DNA from: Collinsella sp.
GTDB lineage: Bacteria > Actinomycetota > Coriobacteriia > Coriobacteriales > Coriobacteriaceae
Assembly (NCBI GenBank): GCA_019425045.1
Contig: JAHYYI010000002.1
Location: 46,057-110,056 of the forward strand
Length of the DNA: 64,000 bases
Direction of reading: 5' to 3'
Under the pieces are notes generated by a model that was not told the origin of the DNA, searched no databases, and saw only the letters and a list, made by a program, of their open reading frames with translations. A program made the position numbers and the translations under genes. Positions 32,804 to 41,350 of the stretch are shown here, piece by piece (position 1 is the stretch's first letter; every line of letters begins with the position of its first letter).

Positions 32804-34024
32804 TTACTCAGTCGTCGACGAATCGTCGGTCGAACTCTTGGTGACGCCCTTCAGACTGACGTTGTACGGCACGTCCTTGGGCATGGGATTGACGGTGATG
32901 TCGGCATCCTTCTTGTACTGCTCCAGCCACTCGCTGTACGCGGTGCTGGCCGCCTGCGTCTTCACCACGTTGGAGACGTACTTTTTGATGGCCTTGGGCA
33001 CCTGGTTGATGTCATCAACCTGATTATCGACATGGAAGTAGTCGGTGCACTTGATGATGTGGTAGCCATAGGTCGACTCGATGACTTCGCTCACGTCGCC
33101 CTTGTTGAGCCCCTCGAGCGCCGTCTGGTAGCTGTCGACAAAGGTGGTGAGCTTATCCCAACCCACATCGCCCTTCTTCTCCTTGGAACCGGTGTCCTCG
33201 GAGTACTGCTCAACGGCGTCCTCAAAGCTCAGCTCACCGGAGTTGATCTTGTCCAGGCACTCCTGCGCCTTGGCCTTGGCGGCAGCCTTGTTCTCGTCGG
33301 AAGCGTCGGAATCAACCTTGATCAGGATGTTCGACGAGCGGCGGGCGTCGTTGTAGCTGGACAGGTTTTCGTTGATGTAATCGACGATCTCGCTGTCCTT
33401 GGGCTTGCTCGTGGGCGCGACGGCATCCTTGAGTTTCTGCTGCGCCAGACTCTCCTTGAGCGAATCCTTGTAGGTATCCTCGGTATAGCCGTAGGTCTTG
33501 AGGGTCTTCTTAAAGGCCTTGGCACCGCCCGCGCTCTTGCATGCGTCCTTCCAAGCCTTCTCGACCTCCTCGTCCGACACCGTCACGCCGTTCTCCTTCT
33601 GTGCCTGTTGAAGCAGAATCTGCTGCGTGTAGGAGTCGATGAGTTGCTTGCGGTACTTCTTGGGCGTGAGGTCGTTGTCGACCAGGTACTGCGCCCAGTC
33701 CTTGTCCTTGGTGTAGCCGTAGGACGTGCGCATGCTCATGATCTGCTTGGTCACGGTGTCCTCGGTGAGGTTGGTGCCGTTGATAGTGGCAGCTACACCG
33801 CCGGTAAGCTTGTAGCCCGAGGTATCCTCTGCCTGCGACATCAGGCCGGAGCACGCCATGGCCGAGACGGAAAGCAGCATTGCCAGCACGCCGATGACCA
33901 CCAGAACGATCTTGACGGTCTTGGACACGCGGGTCTTGCGCTGCTTCTTGCGAGAGCTGGAGGCGGCGCGAGCCTGCTGCTCGGGCGTCGGCTCGGGTGC
34001 GGGGTTCTTTTTCTTATTTGCCAT
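32804..34024 (-). CDS. Membrane-anchored parvulin-type peptidyl-prolyl isomerase (PrsA/SurA-like)
   Basis: A 406-residue extracytoplasmic foldase. A basic cytoplasmic N-terminus (about 35 residues) is followed by one hydrophobic helix VKIVLVVIGVLAMLLSVSAM, then a SurA-like N-terminal domain (ATINGTNLTEDTV) and a PpiC/rotamase domain at about 205-330 (ARRSSNILIK, FEDAVEQYSED, KGDVGWDKL, YGYHIIKC). A Cys after the helix (SAMACSG) is a weak lipobox. ATG 34024 with AAAGGCC. Proposed to fold secreted proteins such as sortase substrates. Confidence 0.88.
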   Translation of the reverse strand: MANKKKNPAPEPTPEQQARAASSSRKKQRKTRVSKTVKIVLVVIGVLAMLLSVSAMACSGLMSQAEDTSGYKLTGGVAATINGTNLTEDTVTKQIMSMRTSYGYTKDKDWAQYLVDNDLTPKKYRKQLIDSYTQQILLQQAQKENGVTVSDEEVEKAWKDACKSAGGAKAFKKTLKTYGYTEDTYKDSLKESLAQQKLKDAVAPTSKPKDSEIVDYINENLSSYNDARRSSNILIKVDSDASDENKAAAKAKAQECLDKINSGELSFEDAVEQYSEDTGSKEKKGDVGWDKLTTFVDSYQTALEGLNKGDVSEVIESTYGYHIIKCTDYFHVDNQVDDINQVPKAIKKYVSNVVKTQAASTAYSEWLEQYKKDADITVNPMPKDVPYNVSLKGVTKSSTDDSSTTE

Positions 34025-34097
34025 AGTTGGCCTTTCGCATAACGAATCGAACAAACGCCATTGTGTCACAACGCAGCCCCCGCGGCACGCTTGGTGC

Positions 34098-34142
34098 ATT
34101 GGGGACAGGTTAATCTGCACCATTTTGGTGCAAAGGGGACAG
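34098..34142. repeat. GGGGACAG repeat with TGCACC/GGTGCA hairpin
   Basis: Two direct GGGGACAG copies flank a small hairpin, TGCACC-ATTTT-GGTGCA (34116-34132). The GGGGACAG word recurs in other gaps (25.1, 32.1 and 37.6 kb). Confidence 0.55.
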
Positions 34143-34159
34143 CTCTGGCAGCCGGCACC

Positions 34160-34624
34160 TTAGAAGTGACGGCGGATGGCGTCGACCATGCCCTGGGACG
34201 TGGTCTGGCCGAGCACGTCGGCTGCGGCATCGGCGTCCATAAAGATGTTCATGAGCGCCTGCAGGGCCTCGACCTGGCCGCCCGGCTCGGCGATGCCCAG
34301 ATTGATGACGATCTGCGCCGGCACCGGAGCGCCCATGCCAGCCATAGCGTTAAATGTCACGGGCGCGGCGGGCTTCACCACCGCGATATAGGGCTTGGCC
34401 ACAAACCCCGGATCGGTATGCGGAATGGCAATGTTTGCCGCCGGCATGGCAAGACCCGTGGGATAGGCATCCTCGCGCGTGCGAACGGCGTCGAACCAAC
34501 CGTCGGCAATGTAGCCACGCGGTACAAGCTCGCCCTCAAGCCGCGCGAACACCTCATCCGGCGTCGCACACTCCCAATCAAAAAACACCAGCTCAGGCGC
34601 AAACAGCGCTTCGTTATCCGCCAT
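34160..34624 (-). CDS. PTS EIIA component, fructose/galactitol type
   Basis: A 154-residue EIIA domain protein that relays phosphate from HPr to a sugar-specific EIIB. The phospho-accepting His is in AIPHTD (about residue 68), preceded by REDAYPTGLAMPA, typical for the GatA/PtsN superfamily. It is alone, with no EIIB or EIIC beside it, so it may serve a remote transporter or regulate. ATG 34624 with GGAGG 6 bases upstream. Confidence 0.85.
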   Translation of the reverse strand: MADNEALFAPELVFFDWECATPDEVFARLEGELVPRGYIADGWFDAVRTREDAYPTGLAMPAANIAIPHTDPGFVAKPYIAVVKPAAPVTFNAMAGMGAPVPAQIVINLGIAEPGGQVEALQALMNIFMDADAAADVLGQTTSQGMVDAIRRHF

Positions 34625-34689
34625 ATCGTCCTCCAAAGTTGCATGAGGGCCACAATGCTCAATATGATAGCGAAACGGAGTATGCAAGG

Positions 34690-35157
34690 TTAGCCGAGGA
34701 TCCCGATGAGCTCGAGTGCGCGCGCGGGCGTCAAGCATACCTCGGGCATCGCCTCCAACATGCGTCGGTCGCTCGTGATTACGTAGTCGACATCCGCCGT
34801 ATCGCCCGATGCAATGATGAGATTGTCCTCAAGGTCCGGCATACGCTTGCCAAGCATACGCGCCATCTCGCATTCCGCCAACGAAAGCGGAGAAGCCGTT
34901 GCCACCTGCATCATATGCTCGATACAGGCCCATGCAGCCGGACCGAACGGAGCGTTAACCCCATTCACATTCCGCTGAGCTAGACGCCGCGGCACAATGT
35001 AGAACAGGTCCTTTGCCGTCGTTGGCGCGTACAGAAGGTCAATCTTTCCCGCCTCGGCCAACTCAATCAATCTTTTCGCCTCGTCGAACGCTCCCTCTTG
35101 CAGGTAATAATCGAGCCAAACGTTTGTGTCTACCAAGAGTCGTTTTGCCGCAATCAT
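34690..35157 (-). CDS. PIN-domain toxin (ribonuclease)
   Basis: A 155-residue PIN-fold protein, probable toxin of a type II module that cleaves RNA. Acidic active-site motifs: LLVDTNVWLDYYL at the N-terminus, Glu/Asp in PDLEDNLIIASG, and DYVITSDRRML near the C-terminus. ATG 35157 overlaps the antitoxin stop in the ATGA form, so translation is coupled; the frame extends to 35163 without support. An insert FYIVPRRLAQRNVNGVNAP places it among longer PIN proteins. Confidence 0.85.
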   Translation of the reverse strand: MIAAKRLLVDTNVWLDYYLQEGAFDEAKRLIELAEAGKIDLLYAPTTAKDLFYIVPRRLAQRNVNGVNAPFGPAAWACIEHMMQVATASPLSLAECEMARMLGKRMPDLEDNLIIASGDTADVDYVITSDRRMLEAMPEVCLTPARALELIGILG

Positions 35158-35498
35158 CGGCAATTCGCCTCTATGCCAGCGATCATCGCATCGTACATGT
35201 CGTCGCGTACGGCACCCCAGTTGTCTGCCGATGATTCAGCTGGCGCAAAATCCGCCGCGCTCAACCCCAATGAGAAAAAAGCCAGCCCGCATCCCTGCTC
35301 GGCCAGACTCTCCGCACGGGGTGCCTCGCACCTATCCTCCACCATAAATCCTGGCAACGTCTGATGCTCGACAAGGTAGGTCCAAAGCGCACGAATAGCG
35401 TCACTCGGCCCCAGCCCATTGCGAGTCAGGACCGCATCGCCGCCAGCCTTGAGCATAGGGTCGATTCGCGTGTTGAGCTGCACTGTTGCTGTTGCCAT
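35154..35498 (-). CDS. RelB/DinJ-like antitoxin
   Basis: A 114-residue protein with a ribbon-helix-helix N-terminus (ATVQLNTRIDPMLKAGGDAV, then GLGPSDAIRALWTYL), as in RelB/DinJ antitoxins, and a longer C-terminal tail that would wrap the PIN toxin. ATG 35498 with GAGGAG 6 bases upstream. It precedes and overlaps the toxin gene. It is expected to repress the operon through the palindrome upstream. Confidence 0.8.
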   Translation of the reverse strand: MATATVQLNTRIDPMLKAGGDAVLTRNGLGPSDAIRALWTYLVEHQTLPGFMVEDRCEAPRAESLAEQGCGLAFFSLGLSAADFAPAESSADNWGAVRDDMYDAMIAGIEANCR

Positions 35499-35514
35499 GG
35501 CGACTCCTCTCTGC

Positions 35515-35532
35515 TTGCTAGCAGTATAGCAA
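35515..35532. promoter_or_regulatory. Palindromic operator upstream of the toxin-antitoxin pair
   Basis: TTGCTA-GCAGTA-TAGCAA lies 17-34 bases before the antitoxin start, where autorepression by a ribbon-helix-helix protein is expected. Confidence 0.55.
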
Positions 35533-35550
35533 ACTTGAGAGGCCACACAA

Positions 35551-35583
35551 AAAGAGCCCCGCCCGCGTACGGACGGAGCCCTA
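35551..35583 (-). terminator. Terminator of the purFMN region
   Basis: On the minus strand GGGCTCCGTCCG/CGGGCGGGGCTC (some G-T pairs) is followed by TTTTT. It follows purN and precedes the toxin-antitoxin promoter. Confidence 0.65.
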
Positions 35584-35642
35584 TCAACTTTTTTCGATCG
35601 CTTGCGTCCCAAAGAGCGCTCAGCGAACTCTCTTACACGCGA

Positions 35643-36341
35643 CTAGCGTGCCGCATCAATTGCCACTTTGCCGCTCTCCAGCACGTGGACGCGGCCGTCG
35701 GCGAGCATCTGCACGACCTCGGGATACAGTACGTGCTCAATCGCGTGGATGTGCTCCTCGAGCGTGTCGACATCCCAGCCCTCCTCGACAGCCAGCGCAC
35801 GCTGGGCGATGATGGGACCGTTGTCGTAGACCTCGTTGGCGAAATGCACGGTCACGCCAGTTACCTTGACGCCGCGCACAAAGGCATCGTCAATCGCATG
35901 CGCACCGGTAAAGCTCGGCAGCAGCGCCGGATGCAAGTTGACCACGCGGTTGGGAAACGCCGCCAGCAGCGGTGTATGCACCATGCGCATGTAGCCGGCC
36001 ATGACCACATACTCGCAGCCGCGCTCGAGCAGCTCGTGCGCGATGATCTCGTCGGCGGCGATGGGGTCGGCATAGACATCCTTGGACAGCGTAAGCGTCT
36101 GGATGCCCGCACGCTCTGCACGTTGCAGACCCTTGGCCGAAGGACGGCTCGACACCACAAGCTCAATAGAAGCGTTGAGCTTGCCGGCGGCAATCAGATC
36201 GATCAGCGCTTGCAGGTTGGTACCCGAACCGCTGATGAGCACACCGATCTTGAGCGGTTCAGCCGTATCGGTGCCAGTCGGACGGGTATAGGGCACAAAG
36301 TCCAGGCCCTCGGCAGCAGCCATCTGCTCGTTAGCGCTCAT
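35643..36341 (-). CDS. purN: Phosphoribosylglycinamide formyltransferase
   Basis: PurN transfers the formyl group from 10-formyl-tetrahydrofolate to GAR, the third step of purine synthesis. The 232-residue protein has IGVLISGSGTNLQALID, AGYMRMVHTPLL, NLHPALLPSF with catalytic Asn/His, and TVHFANEVYDNGPII. It has a 30-residue N-terminal extension. It overlaps purM by 11 bases, so the two are translationally coupled. Confidence 0.95.
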   Translation of the reverse strand: MSANEQMAAAEGLDFVPYTRPTGTDTAEPLKIGVLISGSGTNLQALIDLIAAGKLNASIELVVSSRPSAKGLQRAERAGIQTLTLSKDVYADPIAADEIIAHELLERGCEYVVMAGYMRMVHTPLLAAFPNRVVNLHPALLPSFTGAHAIDDAFVRGVKVTGVTVHFANEVYDNGPIIAQRALAVEEGWDVDTLEEHIHAIEHVLYPEVVQMLADGRVHVLESGKVAIDAAR

Positions 36342-37434
36342 CGGAGTACACGACCTTACCGGAACCCTCGACGCACTCGCCCACGCGGAACGGCTTCTCG
36401 CCCAGCGCGACCAGTGCCTCGGTCACGGCGGCCTCGTCCTCGGGGGCGACGATCAGACACAGGCCGACGCCCATGTTGAAGGTCTTGCATGCCTCGTTGG
36501 GCGCAAGCTCGGCCTGGCGCGACACGTAGGTGATGACGGGCGGAACGTCCCAACCCATCTCGGCACCGTTGCGGGTGACCACGGCGTCGACGTCATCGGC
36601 GAGCGCACGGTTGAGGTTCTCGGTAATACCGCCGCCAGTGATGTGGGCGATGGCGTGCACGTTGGCGCCGCCGCGCAGCAGCTCCAGGATCGGCTTGACG
36701 TAGATGCGCGTGGGGGCCAACAGAGCGTCTGCCAGCGATGCACCGCCGAGCTCCTCGAGCGGACGGCTCAGCTCCTCGGCCTTAGCGACGGCCTCGGGCG
36801 TGCCCGGCTTAACGCCGTCGACGCCAATGACCTTACGCACGAGCGAGTAGCCGTTGGAGTGCACGCCGGTGGAAGGCAGGCCCAGGATCACATCGCCCGG
36901 GCGGACGTTTGCGGGGTCGAGCATCTTGGGACGGTCGACGACGCCCACGGTAAATCCGGCAAGGTCGTAGTCGGCAGGAGCCATGACGCCCGGGTGCTCG
37001 GCCATCTCACCGCCCACGAGCGCGCAGCCCGCGAGCTTGCAGCCGTCGGCCACACCCTTGATAATCTTTGCCATGTGCTCGGCCTCGATGTGACCGATGG
37101 CAACGTAGTCCAGGAAGAACAGCGGCTCGGCGCCCGAAGCCAGAATATCGTTGACGCACATAGCGACCAGGTCCTGGCCAACCGTCTCGTGACGGTCCAT
37201 GATCTGGGCGAGCACGAGCTTGGTGCCCACGCCGTCGGTACCGCTAATCAGGATCGGGTCTTCCATATCCTTGAGCGCGGCGGCCGAGAACAGGCCGCCA
37301 AAGCCGCCGATGCCACCGATAACCTCGGAACGGTTAGTGTCCTTGACCATCTGCTTAATCGCGTCGACGGCGCGGCCGCCCTCGGCGGTATCGACGCCGG
37401 CGTCCTCGTACGTCACATGCTTGCTGTCGCCCAT
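36331..37434 (-). CDS. purM: Phosphoribosylaminoimidazole (AIR) synthetase
   Basis: PurM closes FGAM to AIR, the fifth step of purine synthesis. The 367-residue protein begins VTYEDAGVDTAEG and has GTDGVGTKLVLA, AMCVNDILASGAEPLFFLDY, VGGEMAEHPGV and HITGGGITENLNRAL. ATG 37434. Middle gene of purF-purM-purN. Confidence 0.97.
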   Translation of the reverse strand: MGDSKHVTYEDAGVDTAEGGRAVDAIKQMVKDTNRSEVIGGIGGFGGLFSAAALKDMEDPILISGTDGVGTKLVLAQIMDRHETVGQDLVAMCVNDILASGAEPLFFLDYVAIGHIEAEHMAKIIKGVADGCKLAGCALVGGEMAEHPGVMAPADYDLAGFTVGVVDRPKMLDPANVRPGDVILGLPSTGVHSNGYSLVRKVIGVDGVKPGTPEAVAKAEELSRPLEELGGASLADALLAPTRIYVKPILELLRGGANVHAIAHITGGGITENLNRALADDVDAVVTRNGAEMGWDVPPVITYVSRQAELAPNEACKTFNMGVGLCLIVAPEDEAAVTEALVALGEKPFRVGECVEGSGKVVYSDER

Positions 37435-37544
37435 CTGAGCCTTCCTCTCCCACTACCGTGGCGCCGCACGGGCGCCAAACGGTGCTCATAGTTGCGTTCA
37501 TTTCGGCGCGCGCCATAACAGCACGCGCCGTCATATCAACAAAA

Positions 37545-37594
37545 CAGCAGGTAAAACCTACCAAAATAAACCTGTCCCCATATGGCAGGTTTTA
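37545..37594. repeat. Half-unit of the GGGACAG/ACCTACC element before purM
   Basis: On the minus strand, CCTGCCATATGGGGACAGG, TTTATTTTGG and TAGGTTTTACC match one arm of the 25057-25257 element. It overlaps the last codon of purF by a few bases and fills most of the purF-purM gap. Confidence 0.7.
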
Positions 37595-39262
37595 TGCCTC
37601 GCCGTGCTCCTCTTCCCAGCTGCGGTCGTCGTATTTCTCGATCACGGCGTCGTCGTCAAAGTGCAGCGGCTTGTCCAGGTTGCGGGGCTTAAAGCCCTCC
37701 ATGAACTTGTCACGGCCAAAGCTCTCGGGAATCGCCACGGGATAGCGGCCGGTAAAGCACGCGTCGCAGTAGCCGCCCTTGGGCATGACCTTCAGCAGGC
37801 CCTCGACCGAAAGGAAGGCCAGCGAATCGGCGCCAATGTACTCGCAGATCTCATCGACCGTCTTGTTGGCACTGATGAGCTGCGACTGCACGTCGGTATC
37901 GATACCGTAGAAGCACGGCCAGATGACCTCGGGCGAGTTGATGCGAATGTGAATCTCCTTGGCGCCGGCGTTGCGCAGCATCTTGACGAGCTGCACCATG
38001 GTGGTGCCGCGCACAATGGAGTCGTCGATGACGACCAGGCGCTTGCCCTCGATGTTGTCGCGCAGCGGGTTGAGTTTCATACGCACGCCCATGGCGCGCA
38101 ACTCCTGCGTAGGCTCGATAAACGTGCGGCCCACGTAGCGGTTCTTGATAAGGCCCTCGCCAAAGGGAATACCGCTCTCGTGCGAATAGCCCTCCGCGGG
38201 CGGCAGGCCGGAGTCGGGCACGCCGATGACCAGGTCGGCCTCGACGGGCTCCTCATGTGCCAGCTGACGACCCATGTCATAACGGCAAGCGTAGACGCTC
38301 TTGCCGTTCATGATGGAATCGGGGCGAGCGAAGTAGACCTGCTCAAAGATGCAGTTAGCAGGCTCCTCGGCGGCAGGCACGCCCTGCTCGGACACAAGGC
38401 CCTCGGCGCTGATGCGCAAAATCTCGCCGGGACGGACGTCGCGGACGTACTCGGCACCCACAATGTCGAGCGCACAAGTCTCGGAGGCGACGACCCAGCC
38501 GCCGGCGCGGGTGACATGGGTGGCAACGTCAACCGTCGCGGCGCCGTCCTGCGACGGCAGCTGCGAAACGGATGCGGCATCGGCCTGGTCCAGGCCCTCG
38601 TCCACCAGCTTGCCCAACACCAGTGGGCGAATGCCATGCGGATCGCGGAAGGCGTAGAGCGCCTGCTCGTTGATGAGCGTCATGGCATAACCGCCACGCA
38701 CGAGCTCCATGGTCTTGCGAATGCCCTCGCGCAGGTGGCCCGTACGCTGGGTAAAGTAGCCGATGAGCTTGGTCGCGACCTCGGAATCCGAATTGGAGAG
38801 GAACGGCACGCCCAGCTCAATCAGCTGGCGACGCAGCTCGTCGGTGTTGACGAGGGTACCGTTGTGCGCGAGCGCGATAATGACGCTATTGATGGTAGAG
38901 AGGTGCGGCTGAGAGGCTTCCCAGCTCTTGGCGCCGGCGGTGCCGTAGCGCACATGACCCACGGCCAGCTGACCGGAGAGCGTCGACAGGTCGGCGTTGG
39001 AGAACACGCGGTCGAGCAGGCCCAGATCCTTGCGGACCATAACCGTACCGCCGTCACCCACGGCGATTCCCGCCGATTCTTGGCCACGGTGCTGCAGTGC
39101 ACGCAGGCCAAAGTACGTCAGTCGAGCCACGTCGCGATCGGGCGCCCAGACACCAAAAACGCCGCATTCCTCATGCAGCTGGTCGGAGTCCGGATCATAC
39201 GTCGACATGGCGTTCACCTGTCCCGCGGCACGCTCGGCCGCGCGGATGGTTTCTTGAGACAT
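37592..39262 (-). CDS. purF: Amidophosphoribosyltransferase
   Basis: PurF makes phosphoribosylamine from PRPP and glutamine, the committed purine step. The 556-residue protein has an N-terminal Ntn glutaminase domain whose nucleophile is Cys33 (EECGVFG), so a 32-residue propeptide must be removed. Other motifs: LRALQHRGQESAG, GHVRYGTAG, HNGTLVN, and a PRPP loop VVIDDSIVRGTTMVQLV. ATG 39262 with GAGGGG upstream. First gene of the pur cluster; about 157 bases with a repeat separate it from purM. Confidence 0.97.
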   Translation of the reverse strand: MSQETIRAAERAAGQVNAMSTYDPDSDQLHEECGVFGVWAPDRDVARLTYFGLRALQHRGQESAGIAVGDGGTVMVRKDLGLLDRVFSNADLSTLSGQLAVGHVRYGTAGAKSWEASQPHLSTINSVIIALAHNGTLVNTDELRRQLIELGVPFLSNSDSEVATKLIGYFTQRTGHLREGIRKTMELVRGGYAMTLINEQALYAFRDPHGIRPLVLGKLVDEGLDQADAASVSQLPSQDGAATVDVATHVTRAGGWVVASETCALDIVGAEYVRDVRPGEILRISAEGLVSEQGVPAAEEPANCIFEQVYFARPDSIMNGKSVYACRYDMGRQLAHEEPVEADLVIGVPDSGLPPAEGYSHESGIPFGEGLIKNRYVGRTFIEPTQELRAMGVRMKLNPLRDNIEGKRLVVIDDSIVRGTTMVQLVKMLRNAGAKEIHIRINSPEVIWPCFYGIDTDVQSQLISANKTVDEICEYIGADSLAFLSVEGLLKVMPKGGYCDACFTGRYPVAIPESFGRDKFMEGFKPRNLDKPLHFDDDAVIEKYDDRSWEEEHGEA

Positions 39263-39547
39263 GGCATCCCCTCAGAGCCTCGTATTTTGGCGTTACCCGC
39301 CTTATTATACGCACGGTGCGACGCGCTCCCCAGCGCATGAGCAGCGCTTTTTAAAAGCCCACCGAGCTAATAATCCGTTTTGCGGCCAAACATTTTATCG
39401 GTCTGTCCAGCGCAAGCGCCCGCGCCCCCAGATGGCCGCCGCGTCCGCCGTTGGGGATTACAAAGTTGCAATTGGGACGTTCGTCCTGTCTTTTGGCAGG
39501 TCGGCGGCGTATCCTTATAACCGACAACAAAGCGAGAAAGGTTCTGT
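39263..39547. other. Divergent intergenic region, purF and membrane protein gene
   Basis: 285 bases without a credible gene. It must contain both promoters. TATTATAC at 39303-39310 is a possible -10 for purF. I see no recognisable riboswitch or purine-repressor box. Confidence 0.3.
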
Positions 39548-40777
39548 ATGGATCGAAACGAACTCGACCCCAGCGTCCCCAGCGCCACGGAGGTCAAGAA
39601 GATTCCCCTCATCATTAAGGTGTACGCCGTCCTGTGCATCCTATCCGGCGTGGGCACACTCCCGTCGGTCGCTGCCTTTATGTGGCAGGTCATCACCGCG
39701 CTCATCAACGGCAACGCCGCCGAAAAGCTCGGCGACAATATGCTGGTCTCGGTTGGACTCATCGTCGCCGGCATCATGCTCTCTGCGGCAAGTGCCGTCA
39801 TCCTGATCATCTTTGGCCTGGACCTTATCAAAAACCAGCGCCGCAACGCCGCCCGCCTGTCCTACATCCTTATTGCATTCACCGTCGTCGAGCTTTTGGT
39901 CGACGTGATGCTCCAGGGCATCGGGCCCTTCCTGCTGCGTCCCGCGATTCAGCTCGGCATCCTCGTCGCGCTTTCGGCAACCGTCGACCCCACGCTGCGC
40001 CAGGAGCGCGAACTGCAGCGCCGCCTGCAGGAGATGCTCGACCGTGACGCCGCGGCGGAGGGCATGCTCGGCCGCGATGAAACCGGCGAGGGCTACATCA
40101 AGCTCAACTACTTCAACCTGTTCTGGGTATTCTTCGTCTGCTGCGTACTCGGCCTGATCGCCGAGGACATCTGGCATATGACAGTCGACGACCCAGGCGT
40201 CTACCAGAACCGCGCCGGCATGCTGTTTGGTCCCTTCAGCCCCATCTATGGCTTTGGCGCCGTACTCATGACCATGGTGCTCAACCGCTTCTATAAAAAG
40301 AACCCCATCATCATTTTCCTGGTAAGCGCTGTGCTCGGCGCGAGCTTTGAGGTGTTCGTGGGCTGGTTTATGCAGACCTCATTTGGCGTGGTCTCGTGGA
40401 GCTACTCGCACATGAAGCTGTTTGGCATGCCCGACCCACTCGCCGTTCTTACGGGCGGACGCACCTGCACGGGCTTTGCCTGCCTGTGGGGCCTGGGTGG
40501 CCTTATCTGGATCAAGCTACTGTTGCCGAGGCTGCTCAAGCTCATCAACATGATTCCGTGGAAGAGTCGCTACTCGGCTACCGTCATCTTTACCGTCATT
40601 ATGCTGGTCGACGGCGTCATGACGCTGCAGTCGCTCGACTACTGGTACCAGCGCGTCAACGGCACGGAGCCGGATATTCCCGTCGCGCAGTTCTACGGCA
40701 AGTATTTCGATAACGACTACATGGAGAACCGCTTCCAGAGCATGACCATGAGCCCCAAGGATGCGACGCGCGTGTAA
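39548..40777 (+). CDS. CmpB-type putative ABC-transporter permease family membrane protein
   Basis: A 409-residue polytopic membrane protein. The N-terminal part has about four helices (residues 20-150). The C-terminal part (about 185-370) matches the 'putative ABC transporter type IV' family: LNYFNLFWVFFVCCVLGLIAE, GMLFGPFSPIYGFGAVL and FVGWFMQTSFGVVSWSYS. Despite the name no ATPase partner is near, and function is unknown. ATG 39548 with GAAAGG upstream. Confidence 0.8.
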   Translation: MDRNELDPSVPSATEVKKIPLIIKVYAVLCILSGVGTLPSVAAFMWQVITALINGNAAEKLGDNMLVSVGLIVAGIMLSAASAVILIIFGLDLIKNQRRNAARLSYILIAFTVVELLVDVMLQGIGPFLLRPAIQLGILVALSATVDPTLRQERELQRRLQEMLDRDAAAEGMLGRDETGEGYIKLNYFNLFWVFFVCCVLGLIAEDIWHMTVDDPGVYQNRAGMLFGPFSPIYGFGAVLMTMVLNRFYKKNPIIIFLVSAVLGASFEVFVGWFMQTSFGVVSWSYSHMKLFGMPDPLAVLTGGRTCTGFACLWGLGGLIWIKLLLPRLLKLINMIPWKSRYSATVIFTVIMLVDGVMTLQSLDYWYQRVNGTEPDIPVAQFYGKYFDNDYMENRFQSMTMSPKDATRV

Positions 40778-40798
40778 CGCCCACCGCGCCCAAAACGC

Positions 40799-40840
40799 AA
40801 AATGCCCGCCGGTATCACACGTACCGGCGGGCATTTTTAT
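40799..40840. terminator. Bidirectional terminator
   Basis: AAAATGCCCGCCGGT and ACCGGCGGGCATTTTT form a strong stem with a 9-base loop, usable by both converging genes. Confidence 0.85.
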
Positions 40841-40865
40841 AAGAGCCTTCTATCGACGCAAGCCT

Positions 40866-41285
40866 CTACGCCTCGCGCTCGACCTCGCTCGCACACTCAT
40901 TTTTGATGGTACCGACGAGCGCCTGCAGCGCATCGACCACATGCGGGCGAATGTCCCCGCCAATGAGCACGAGCATGATATCGTCGCCCACGGTAAGCTC
41001 GCCGCTCGCCAGCCACACGCGCACATAGCCGATACCCGGCATCGCGCGCGTTGCCTCGATAGCGGCCTGCACCTTTTCGGCATCGAAGCCAAACACCATG
41101 CCGCCCACCTTATGTCCAGGCGCCACACCATCTGTCTCGACCCCACGCACCTCGGACTTAGGCGTCGCACGCACCACACCGTTATGCGTCAGGTACATAC
41201 CGCACGCAGATGCCGACGAATCGGCCTTGGCCTCGCGCAGCCAAGCATCAATCGAAGGCATCGGTTTGCCACTTTCAAGCATCAT
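40866..41285 (-). CDS. MoaE-like protein (molybdopterin synthase catalytic-subunit fold), possibly degenerate
   Basis: A 139-residue protein whose order of elements resembles MoaE: a strand ending in THNGVVR, a helix AEKVQAAIEATRAM, then VRVWLASGELTVGDDIMLVLI and GGDIRPHVVDALQALVGTIK. The last lysine could match an active-site lysine, but the family's PIWK-type ending is replaced by NECASEVE. No other molybdenum-cofactor genes are in the window. The family call is moderate and activity is doubtful. It is transcribed after sortase B, 65 bases away. Confidence 0.5.
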   Translation of the reverse strand: MMLESGKPMPSIDAWLREAKADSSASACGMYLTHNGVVRATPKSEVRGVETDGVAPGHKVGGMVFGFDAEKVQAAIEATRAMPGIGYVRVWLASGELTVGDDIMLVLIGGDIRPHVVDALQALVGTIKNECASEVEREA

Positions 41286-41350
41286 TTCTCCCTTTTACCG
41301 TCGTCGAGTAGCTCATTTGGGACGGGGCTTTTTAGCTACTCTTGAACAAC

